From NCBI RefSeq assembly GCF_004124325.1, contig NZ_QBDT01000001.1, forward strand, positions 1,922,001-1,986,000: 64,000 nt of DNA, given 5' to 3'. The stretch is from Streptomyces sp. L2 (GTDB lineage Bacteria > Actinomycetota > Actinomycetes > Streptomycetales > Streptomycetaceae). Below the pieces are notes generated by a model. It did not search any database and had not been told where the DNA came from. It saw nothing but the letters and a program-made list of their open reading frames with translations. Shown here one piece after another: positions 1 through 6,665 of this stretch. The position numbers and the translations under genes were made by a program. Positions within the stretch are counted from its first letter, which is position 1; each line of letters starts with the position of its first letter.

Positions 1-1
1 T

Positions 2-496
2 ACGGCGCCTGGCGCGCACCCGCTCGGCTTCGCCGCCCCCGTGCCGGCCGGCGCGACGCTCGACGAGGTGAGCAAGGCCTGGGCGGAGTTCCCCGGCGCC
101 GCGATCATGCTGCCGGTGGGCCGCGCCTTCGACGTCATCGAGGTCGCGGAACCGGCCGGGCGCCGGGCCCTGGTCCGGCTGGAGCGCATGGGCCTCCCCC
201 TGGGCCCGGTCGCCGCCACCCCGGACGGCCGCGCGCACTTCCTCGTCGCCCCCGGCGCCGCCGCCGAACTCCCCCGGCTGCTGTACCGCATGGGCTGGGA
301 CGACCCGTCCGCGCTGGACCTGCGCGGGCTCGGACCGGGCGACCACATCACCGCCCCGCCCTCGGACCGCGGTGGCCTGGGCCCGGTCCGCTGGCTGCGC
401 CCACCCGCCCTGGACTCGGCGACCCGCCCCCCGGCGGCTCGTCTCCTGCTGGGCACCCTGGCATACGTGGCCCACCGGTCAGCAGCGCGGGCGTAA
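2..496 (+). CDS. Bifunctional primase/polymerase-like protein, C-terminal part (5' truncated by window)
   Basis: The reading frame is open from base 2, so this is the 3' end of a gene that starts upstream of the window; the GTG at 41 is probably internal. The visible 164 residues include RALVRLERMG, PDGRAHFLVAPG and LYRMGWDD, which I recall from the prim-pol (bifunctional DNA primase/polymerase) domain proteins encoded next to ftsY in Streptomyces. No catalytic residues can be assigned in this fragment, so function rests on recalled similarity. The frame ends at a TAA inside a duplicated stretch: the last 340 bp recur downstream as a decayed copy. The gene converges on ftsY with a hairpin between them. 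Confidence 0.55.
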   Translation, partial: TAPGAHPLGFAAPVPAGATLDEVSKAWAEFPGAAIMLPVGRAFDVIEVAEPAGRRALVRLERMGLPLGPVAATPDGRAHFLVAPGAAAELPRLLYRMGWDDPSALDLRGLGPGDHITAPPSDRGGLGPVRWLRPPALDSATRPPAARLLLGTLAYVAHRSAARA

Positions 497-522
497 CCCG
501 GGCACGGTCGGGAGCGCGGGCC

Positions 523-778
523 CGGGCGCCGGGCCCTGGTCCGGCTGGAGCGCATGGGCCTGCCCCGGCCCGGTCACCGCCACGCCGGACGGCCGCACCC
601 ACTTCCTCGTCGCCCCGGGCGCCGCCGCCGAACTCCCCCGGCTGCTCTACCGCATGGGCTGGGACGACCCGTCTGCACTGGACCTGCGCGGGCTCGGGCC
701 CGGCGACCACATCACCGGCCGCGGCTGCTGCTGGGCACACTGGCCTACGTGGCCCACCGGTCAGCAGCGCGGGCGTAA
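523..778 (+). pseudogene. Decayed tandem copy of the preceding gene's 3' end
   Basis: Bases 523-778 align with 157-496 of the gene just upstream. Offset is 366 at the left edge and 282 at the right edge, so the copy has lost about 84 bp (the segment equivalent to about 353-435), and a further 2-bp loss near 556-566 shifts the frame. Residues such as PDGRTHFLVAPG and LYRMGWDD are still readable but in two frames. No start codon or ribosome binding site precedes it. It is best read as a partial tandem duplication that has become non-coding. Confidence 0.8.
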
Positions 779-788
779 CCCGGGCACG

Positions 789-860
789 GTCGGGGGCCCG
801 GGCACAGCGCCGAGTCGGGGGCCCGGGCACAACGCACGCACCGTCGCGGGCCCGGGCGTG
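789..860 (+). repeat. Short GGGCCCGGGC direct repeats
   Basis: An 18-bp unit (gtcgggggcccgggcaca) occurs at 789-806 and again at 814-831, with a third degenerate copy at 843-860. A related cgggcccgggc also lies at 517-527, exactly at the left junction of the tandem duplication, so these repeats may have mediated it. Confidence 0.6.
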
Positions 861-899
861 ACTCCCGGAGCGCTCCCGAGCGGGGCCTTACGCGACGAA

Positions 900-925
900 G
901 GGCCCGCCCCCACGGGGGCGGGCCC
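900..925. terminator. Bidirectional hairpin between converging genes
   Basis: GGGCCCGCCCC (900-910) pairs with GGGGCGGGCCC (915-925) around a 4-base loop. It lies between the rightward prim-pol-like gene and the leftward ftsY stop at 974, where a shared terminator is expected. There is no T tract, as is usual in this genus. Confidence 0.6.
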
Positions 926-973
926 TGATGGCGAGGACCCCGGAACGTTCCCAGGTGGTCCCCGCCGGGGCGG

Positions 974-2182
974 TCACTCGCCGATCAGCGCGTCCACGAA
1001 CGCCTCCGGCTCGAACGGCGCCAGGTCGTCCGCGCCCTCGCCGAGTCCGACCAGCTTGACCGGCACGCCCAGCTCGCGCTGGACCGCGACCACGATGCCG
1101 CCCTTGGCGGTGCCGTCGAGCTTGGTCAGCACGATGCCGGTGATGTCGACGACCTCGGCGAACACGCGCGCCTGGACCAGGCCGTTCTGGCCGGTGGTGG
1201 CGTCGAGGACGAGCAGCACCTCGTCCAGCGGCGCCTGCTTCTCCACGACCCGCTTGACCTTGCCCAGCTCGTCCATGAGGCCGGTCTTGGTGTGCAGGCG
1301 GCCGGCGGTGTCGATGAGGACGACGTCGACCCCCATCTCCTTGCCCTCCTTGACCGCGTCGAAGGCGACGGAGGCGGGGTCGCCGGCCTCGGGGCCGCGC
1401 ACGGTGTAGGCGCCGACGCGCTCCCCCCAGGTCTGGAGCTGGTCGGCGGCGGCGGCGCGGAAGGTGTCGGCGGCCCCCAGGACGACCGTGCGGCCGTCGG
1501 CCACCAGGACGCGGGCGAGCTTGCCGGTGGTGGTGGTCTTGCCCGTGCCGTTGACGCCGACGACCATCACGATGCCGGGCTTGCGGTCCTCCGGCTCGGT
1601 GCGGACCGTGCGGTCCACGTCGGTGCCGACCAGCTTGAGCAGCTCCTCGCGGAGCAGGCCGCGCAGCTCGTCCGGCGTGCGGGTGCCGAGCACCTTGACG
1701 CGCTCGCGCAGCCCCTCGACCAGCTCCTGGGTGGGCTGCACGCCGACGTCGGCGGTGAGGAGCGTGTCCTCGATCTCCTCCCAGGTGTCGTCGTCGAGGT
1801 GCTCGCGGGACAGCAGGGTGAGCAGTCCCTGGCCGAGCGCGTTCTGCGAGCGGGACAGGCGGGCGCGCAGGCGGACCAGCCGGCCGGCGGTGGGCTCCGG
1901 GATCTCGATCTCCGGGGCCGCCTCGACAGCGGACGGAGGCTCCTCCACGACCACCGGGGCGGGGCCGCCCGGGAGATCCACCTCCTCGATCGTCCGGCGC
2001 GGTTCGTCGCGCGGCGTCTCGGCCTCGTCGCCGACGTGCGGCTCGGCCGGGGGCGCGGTGATGTCGGGCGCGGCGGGCGGCGGCGGGGGCAGCGGCTTCC
2101 GGCGCCGGCTGCCGATGACGAGCCCGCCGAGCGCGCCGAGCACGACCACGGCGATGACTACAGCAAGGATGATGGTTTCCAT
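974..2182 (-). CDS. ftsY: Signal recognition particle receptor FtsY
   Basis: 402 residues. FtsY is the membrane-associated SRP receptor GTPase that docks ribosome-nascent chain-Ffh complexes at the translocon. The N terminus (METIILAVVIAVVVLG) is a membrane segment followed by the basic SRRRK, then an acidic Pro/Glu-rich A domain to about residue 100, then the N and G domains. GTPase motifs are visible: GVNGTGKTTT near 209, DTAGRL near 288 and TKLDGTAKGG near 354. The ATG at 2182 was chosen over an upstream in-frame start because the membrane segment begins there and GGAG stands 7 bases before it. Actinobacterial FtsY with a genuine N-terminal transmembrane helix is common. It is divergent from the NCS1 permease gene. 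Confidence 0.96.
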   Translation of the reverse strand: METIILAVVIAVVVLGALGGLVIGSRRRKPLPPPPPAAPDITAPPAEPHVGDEAETPRDEPRRTIEEVDLPGGPAPVVVEEPPSAVEAAPEIEIPEPTAGRLVRLRARLSRSQNALGQGLLTLLSREHLDDDTWEEIEDTLLTADVGVQPTQELVEGLRERVKVLGTRTPDELRGLLREELLKLVGTDVDRTVRTEPEDRKPGIVMVVGVNGTGKTTTTGKLARVLVADGRTVVLGAADTFRAAAADQLQTWGERVGAYTVRGPEAGDPASVAFDAVKEGKEMGVDVVLIDTAGRLHTKTGLMDELGKVKRVVEKQAPLDEVLLVLDATTGQNGLVQARVFAEVVDITGIVLTKLDGTAKGGIVVAVQRELGVPVKLVGLGEGADDLAPFEPEAFVDALIGE

Positions 2183-2263
2183 AACGGCTCCAGTATCGGC
2201 CATGGGTTCCGTGCGGCCCCGCTTGCCGCCCGTTGTCGTTTCCTCCGAGAGACAAACGCCACC

Positions 2264-2324
2264 TAAGGTGCGGAGTCGGATCAAAGTACAATGGCAGGGA
2301 CTCCGTCAACGCGCGTAGAGTCCC
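2264..2324 (+). promoter_or_regulatory. Candidate promoter and leader hairpin of the NCS1 permease gene
   Basis: A good -10 hexamer TACAAT lies at 2287-2292; the base-spaced -35 (TAAGGT, 2264-2269) is poor. Just after the presumed start point an inverted repeat GGGACTC (2297-2303)/GAGTCCC (2318-2324) could form a leader hairpin or an operator. The permease start codon is at 2362. No purine riboswitch core was recognised. Confidence 0.35.
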
Positions 2325-2361
2325 GTCGTCCCCTTCCCCCCACTTCCGAGGTCCCTCTTCC

Positions 2362-3840
2362 ATGAGCAAGACCGCCCAGTCCGAAGGCGCACTGGAGACC
2401 CGCGGCATCGAGCAGGTGCCCGACCACGAGCGCACCGCCCGGACCCGCGAGCTGTTCCCGACCTGGGTCGGGGCGAACATCAGCGTGCTGCTGCTGACGA
2501 TGGGCGCGAGCCTCGTCGTGGCGTACCACCTGGACATCTGGCAGGCGCTCGTCGTGGCGGCCGTCGCGCCCGTCGTGTCGTACGGCCTGGTCGGGCTGAT
2601 CGGGATCGCGGGCAAGCGGGGCGGGGCGCCGGGCATGGCGCTGTCCCGGGCGGTGTTCGGGCAGCGCGGCAACCTGCTGCCCGGTTCGCTGATCTGGGTC
2701 GCCCGCTGGGGCTGGGAGACGATCAACGCGGTGACCGGCGCCTACGCGGTGCTCACCATCCTGGACATCGTGTTCGGCATCCACGGCAACAGCGTGCTCG
2801 ACATGGTGACCCTGCTGGCGTTCGTCGTCGCGACCTTCGCGATCTCCGGGCTCGGCATCGGGGCCGTGCAGAAGTGCAATAAGTACGCGACGTACGTCTT
2901 CGGCGTGTTCTCGGTCCTGGTGCTGGTGTACCTGGCCGCGCACACCGACTGGTCGAAGGTGCTGGACCACGGCGCCGGCTCGACGGCCGCGGTGATCACC
3001 GGGATCGGCATGATCGCGGCGGGCGGCGTGAGCTGGATCCCGACCGCACCGGACTTCACGCGCTACCTGCCGCGCACGGCGTCCTCGAAGGCGATCGTGG
3101 GCACGTCGGTGGGCGGCGCCGGCATCGTCGTGCTGCCGATGGTCCTCATGGGCGCGGTGATGGCGGTCTCCACGCCCGACCTGGCCTCGGCGACCGACCC
3201 GGTGTCCTTCCTCGGCGAGATCCTGCCGACCTGGATCGCGGTGCCGTACCTGCTGATCGCGCTGATCGGCATGCTGCTGATCAACTCGATGTCGATGTAC
3301 TCGGCGGGCTTCACCGCGCAGACCCTCGGCTTCAAGGTGCCTCGGCACTGGGCGGTGTCGGTCAACGCCGTGATCTCGCTGGTCTTCGGCGGTGTGCTGA
3401 TGCTGGTGGCGACGAGCTTCATGGGCTCCTTCATCGCCTTCCTGTCCCTGCTGGCGGTCGCCTTCTCCGCCTGGGTGGGGGTCTTCGGCGCGGACATGCT
3501 GCGCCGGACCGAGTACGACGGCGCGGCCATGGCGGACACGACCCGCTCCAGCGCCTACTGGTACAAGGGCGGCTTCTCCCCCGCCGCGGTGGCCTCCTGG
3601 GCGATCGGCCTGGTGGGCGGCCTGCTGTTCACCACCTCGGACTGGTTCACCGGCCCGCTGGCGAAGAACAACGTGATCGGCGAGTACGGCCTCGGCTGGG
3701 TCGCGACGATCGTGATCTCGGGCCTGCTGTACCTGGCCCTGCCGAGGCCGGCGGTGGTGCGCCCCGCGCAGGGGGACCCCGAGTCGGCCGAGGGGTCCGA
3801 GGAGTCCGAGACCGTCGCCGTATCATCCATGGCCATCTGA
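2362..3840 (+). CDS. NCS1-family nucleobase/cation symporter (cytosine/purine permease-like)
   Basis: 492 residues, rich in hydrophobic segments consistent with the 12 helices of the NCS1 family, which takes up nucleobases, allantoin, thiamine precursors or hydantoins with H+ or Na+. The N terminus is a 40-residue polar cytoplasmic tail, then RELFPTWVGANIS and the helix-1 region; RWGWETINAVTGAY and SWIPTAPDFTRYLPR are typical of the CodB/cytosine permease branch. The C terminus is an acidic tail. The ATG at 2362 follows cctcttcc with a weak ribosome binding site; upstream in-frame codons overlap the ftsY promoter. Substrate cannot be fixed from sequence. Confidence 0.88.
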   Translation: MSKTAQSEGALETRGIEQVPDHERTARTRELFPTWVGANISVLLLTMGASLVVAYHLDIWQALVVAAVAPVVSYGLVGLIGIAGKRGGAPGMALSRAVFGQRGNLLPGSLIWVARWGWETINAVTGAYAVLTILDIVFGIHGNSVLDMVTLLAFVVATFAISGLGIGAVQKCNKYATYVFGVFSVLVLVYLAAHTDWSKVLDHGAGSTAAVITGIGMIAAGGVSWIPTAPDFTRYLPRTASSKAIVGTSVGGAGIVVLPMVLMGAVMAVSTPDLASATDPVSFLGEILPTWIAVPYLLIALIGMLLINSMSMYSAGFTAQTLGFKVPRHWAVSVNAVISLVFGGVLMLVATSFMGSFIAFLSLLAVAFSAWVGVFGADMLRRTEYDGAAMADTTRSSAYWYKGGFSPAAVASWAIGLVGGLLFTTSDWFTGPLAKNNVIGEYGLGWVATIVISGLLYLALPRPAVVRPAQGDPESAEGSEESETVAVSSMAI

Positions 3841-3894
3841 CACTACGTCAGCTAACGTCCCCCTCCACCGACCCGCACCGGAGGGGGACGTCTC

Positions 3895-4866
3895 ATGCCC
3901 GTCACGGTCGTACGCTTCAACCTCGTCGAACCCGGCGCCACTCCCGCCTCCCTGGCCGCCCGTTACCGCGCCGCGCTGGAGATGGCCGCGTACGCCGACG
4001 AGAACGGGGTCAGCACGGTGCAGACCGAGGAGCACCACGGTGTCGCCGACAACTGGCTCCCGTCGCCGTTCGCCTTCGCGGGCGCGGTGTTCGGCGCCAC
4101 CCGCCGGATCGCCGTGACGGTGTCGGCGATCATCGGCCCGCTGCACGACCCGCTGCGGCTGGCCGAGGAGATCGCCGTACTGGACCTGCTCAGCGGCGGG
4201 CGCCTGGTGACGGTGGCCGGGATCGGCTACCGGCCCGAGGAGTACGCCCTCTTCGACGTGGACTGGAAACGGCGCGGCCGGCTCCAGGACGAACTGCTGG
4301 AGACCCTGCTGACGGCGTGGACCGGCGAGGAGTTCACCTACCGGGGCCGTGCGGTACGGCTCACCCCGCGCCCGTACACCGATCCGCACCCGCTGCTGCT
4401 GGTCGGCGGTTCGTCCAGGGCCGCCGCCCGCCGGGCCGCGCGGCTCGGCCTGCCCTTCTTCCCCAGCGCGAACCTGCCGGAGCTGGAGGCGTACTACAAG
4501 GAGCAGCTCAGCGCGTACGGCACCGAGGGCTGGACCATGATGCCCGCCGCCGAGACCCCGCTGCTGCACCTCTCCGAGGACCCGGACCGGACGTGGGCCG
4601 AGTACGGCCGGCACTTCCTGCACGAGGCACGGACCTACGCGTCCTGGCAGTCCGGCGACATCCGCTCGGCCGTGCGGTCGGCGGCCACGACCGTGGACGA
4701 GCTGCGCGCCGAGGGTGTCTACCGCGTCCTCACGCCGGGCCAGTGCGTGGAGCTGGGCCTGGACAGCCTGGTCCTGCACCCGCTGGCGGGCGGGATGCCC
4801 CTGGAGGAGGGCTGGCGCAGCCTGCGGTTGTTCGCCGAGAAGGTGCTGCCGGCGCTGGCGGGGTGA
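3895..4866 (+). CDS. Luciferase-like (LLM class) flavin-dependent oxidoreductase
   Basis: 323 residues with the bacterial luciferase-like TIM-barrel pattern: TVQTEEHHG near 41-49 (the EHH signature of the family), RIAVTVSAIIGPLHDPLRLAEEIAVLD, and GIGYRPEEY near 110. Such enzymes use FMNH2 or F420 to oxidise or reduce small substrates; the actual substrate is not predictable. The start is set by a strong GGAGGGGG eight bases before the ATG. It is separate from the permease gene by 54 bp and may be cotranscribed. A long GC hairpin follows the stop. Confidence 0.85.
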   Translation: MPVTVVRFNLVEPGATPASLAARYRAALEMAAYADENGVSTVQTEEHHGVADNWLPSPFAFAGAVFGATRRIAVTVSAIIGPLHDPLRLAEEIAVLDLLSGGRLVTVAGIGYRPEEYALFDVDWKRRGRLQDELLETLLTAWTGEEFTYRGRAVRLTPRPYTDPHPLLLVGGSSRAAARRAARLGLPFFPSANLPELEAYYKEQLSAYGTEGWTMMPAAETPLLHLSEDPDRTWAEYGRHFLHEARTYASWQSGDIRSAVRSAATTVDELRAEGVYRVLTPGQCVELGLDSLVLHPLAGGMPLEEGWRSLRLFAEKVLPALAG

Positions 4867-4889
4867 TCGCCCGGAAGGGCGCGGACGCA

Positions 4890-4932
4890 CCGCCGCCCCC
4901 GGTCCGGGCAGTGGCCGGAGCGGGGGCGGCGG
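4890..4932. terminator. Strong hairpin between converging genes
   Basis: CCGCCGCCCCCG (4890-4901) pairs with CGGGGGCGGCGG (4921-4932), with inner TCCGG/CCGGA pairs. It lies between the rightward oxidoreductase gene and the leftward sugar permease gene. Confidence 0.75.
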
Positions 4933-5031
4933 CGGGGTACGAGGAGAGGGGCAGCGGGGACTTGGCCCTTCTCCTCGGGTCCGGGGGCCGGGCCCGGGAC
5001 CCGGTGTCCAGGACGCCGGGCCCGAGGCGGG

Positions 5032-6447
5032 TCAGCCCATTTCTTCCAGGGCCTTGCCCTTCGTCTCCCTGACGAACCTCAGGACGAACGGGATGGAGAG
5101 CGCGGCGAAGACGGCGTAGATCACGTAGGTCACGGAGAGGTTCCAGTCGGCCAGCGACGGGAAGCTCGCGGTGATGGCCCAGTTGGCGATCCACTGCGCG
5201 GAGGCGGCCACGCCCAGCGCGGCGGCGCGGATCTTGTTCGGGAACATCTCGCCGAGCATGACCCAGACGACCACGCCCCAGGAGAGGGCGAAGAAGAGGA
5301 CGAAGACGTGGGCGGCGATCAGGGCGGTCCAGCCCTGGGCGGCGGGCAGCTTGCCGTCGACGAGGTGGTGGCTGAACGCCCACGCCTCCAGGGCGAGGCC
5401 GACGGCCATGCCGACGGAGCCGATGAGGGCGAGCGGCCGGCGGCCGATGCGGTCCACGAAGATCATCGCGATCACGGTGCCGACGATGTTGATGATCGAC
5501 GTCGTGAAGGAGTAGAAGAACGAGTCGGACGGGTTCACGCCGACGGACTGCCACAGCGTCGAGGAGTAGTAGAAGGCGACGTTGATGCCGACGAACTGCT
5601 GGAAGACGGACAGGCCGATACCGACCCAGACGATCGGCTTGAAGAAGAAGGAGCCGCCGAGCAGGTCCCGGAAGCCGGACTTCTCCTCGCGCTTCATGGC
5701 GTGCTCGATCTCGGTGATCCGGGCGTCGAAGTCGATGTCGCCCTCGACCTCGGCGAGGATCTCGCGGGCCCGGTCGCGCCGGCCGACGGAGATCAGGAAG
5801 CGCGGGGACTCGGGGATCGCGAAGGACAGCAGGCCGTAGAGGACGGCCGGGACGACCATCACGCCGAGCATGACCTGCCAGGCCTCCAGGCCCATCAGGT
5901 GGCCGCGCTGCTTGCCGTCGGCGGCGTTGAGGATGCCCCAGTTGACCAGCTGGGAGATGGCGATGCCGACGACGATCGCGGCCTGCTGGAAGGAGCCGAG
6001 GCGGCCGCGGTAGGCGGGCGGGGCGACCTCGGCGATGTAGGCGGGGCCGATGACGGAGGCCATGCCGATGGCGAAGCCGCCGACGATCCGCCAGAAGGCG
6101 AGGTCCCACAGGGCGAACGGCAGGGCGGAGCCGACGGCGCTGATCGTGAACAGGACGGCGGCGATCTGCATGCAGCGGATGCGGCCGATCCGGTCGGCTA
6201 TGCGGCCGGCGGTGGCGGCGCCGATGGCGCAGCCGATCAGGGCGATGGCGATGACCTGGGCCAGCGCCGCGGAGCCGATGTCGTAGCGGCCCCGGATGGC
6301 CTCGACGGCACCGTTGATGACGGAGCTGTCGTAACCGAACAGGAAGCCGCCCATGGCGGCCGCCGCCGCGATGAAGATGACGTGCCCGAGATGTTCGGGA
6401 TGAGCCGTCCTGGCTCCTGGCTGGGGTGCCTGCGCTGTGCTGGTCAC
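5032..6447 (-). CDS. glcP: Glucose permease, MFS sugar porter family
   Basis: 471 residues with 12 predicted membrane spans. Sugar-porter motifs are visible: GFLFGYDSSVINGA in helix 1, GRIADRIGR in the 2-3 loop, PESPRFL after helix 6, QQFVGIN in helix 7, DRIGRRPL in the 8-9 loop and RETKGK after helix 12. From memory, glcP1 of S. coelicolor, the main glucose transporter there, sits at this position beside smc, so the assignment as glucose/H+ symporter is by family and synteny. The GTG at 6447 was preferred because GAGGAG stands 7-8 bases ahead. Regulation is discussed under the upstream promoter, where a LacI-type operator overlaps the predicted start point. Confidence 0.9.
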   Translation of the reverse strand: MTSTAQAPQPGARTAHPEHLGHVIFIAAAAAMGGFLFGYDSSVINGAVEAIRGRYDIGSAALAQVIAIALIGCAIGAATAGRIADRIGRIRCMQIAAVLFTISAVGSALPFALWDLAFWRIVGGFAIGMASVIGPAYIAEVAPPAYRGRLGSFQQAAIVVGIAISQLVNWGILNAADGKQRGHLMGLEAWQVMLGVMVVPAVLYGLLSFAIPESPRFLISVGRRDRAREILAEVEGDIDFDARITEIEHAMKREEKSGFRDLLGGSFFFKPIVWVGIGLSVFQQFVGINVAFYYSSTLWQSVGVNPSDSFFYSFTTSIINIVGTVIAMIFVDRIGRRPLALIGSVGMAVGLALEAWAFSHHLVDGKLPAAQGWTALIAAHVFVLFFALSWGVVVWVMLGEMFPNKIRAAALGVAASAQWIANWAITASFPSLADWNLSVTYVIYAVFAALSIPFVLRFVRETKGKALEEMG

Positions 6448-6520
6448 GAACAACTCCTCGGGCCACGGCAACGCTGCCGGGTGGGGGTGAGCCCTGTCAG
6501 ATCCATACCTGAAGGTAAAA

Positions 6521-6560
6521 GCAACGTTGCAGAGACTATTCCTTCAAGTCCCGAAGTCAA
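6521..6560 (-). promoter_or_regulatory. glcP promoter with LacI-family operator at the start point
   Basis: On the minus strand TTGACT (6560-6555) is followed after 16 bp by TAGTCT (6538-6533), a good housekeeping-type promoter. Directly downstream, covering the predicted transcription start, is the perfect palindrome GCAACGTTGC (6521-6530), whose central AACGTT is typical of LacI/GalR-family operators. The glcP start codon is about 75 bp further on. This predicts repression of the permease gene by a LacI-type regulator relieved by a sugar signal. Confidence 0.6.
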
Positions 6561-6598
6561 TAGGTCCACTGCTGTGAATTTAGTCAGACGACACATAC

Positions 6599-6625
6599 CT
6601 CTGCGTTCAGAAAGTGAACGCAGAG
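6599..6625 (-). terminator. Perfect 11-bp hairpin downstream of smc
   Basis: CTCTGCGTTCA (6599-6609) and TGAACGCAGAG (6615-6625) are perfect inverted repeats with a 5-base loop, 40 bp after the smc stop and upstream of the glcP promoter. Most likely the smc terminator, although no T run follows; an operator role for glcP is the alternative. Confidence 0.55.
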
Positions 6626-6665
6626 TGTTTCCGGTACGGGCTTCGATCTTGTACGGAGGGGCGCG

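Noticed and set aside
554..778. 74-residue gene in the duplicated prim-pol segment
   Set aside because: Only its last 17 residues match the parent in frame; the rest is the parent read in a shifted frame, so it is a decayed copy.
888..2726. Long minus-strand frame covering ftsY in another phase
   Set aside because: Arg/Gly/Pro-rich translation with no motif; ftsY is unambiguous in its own frame.
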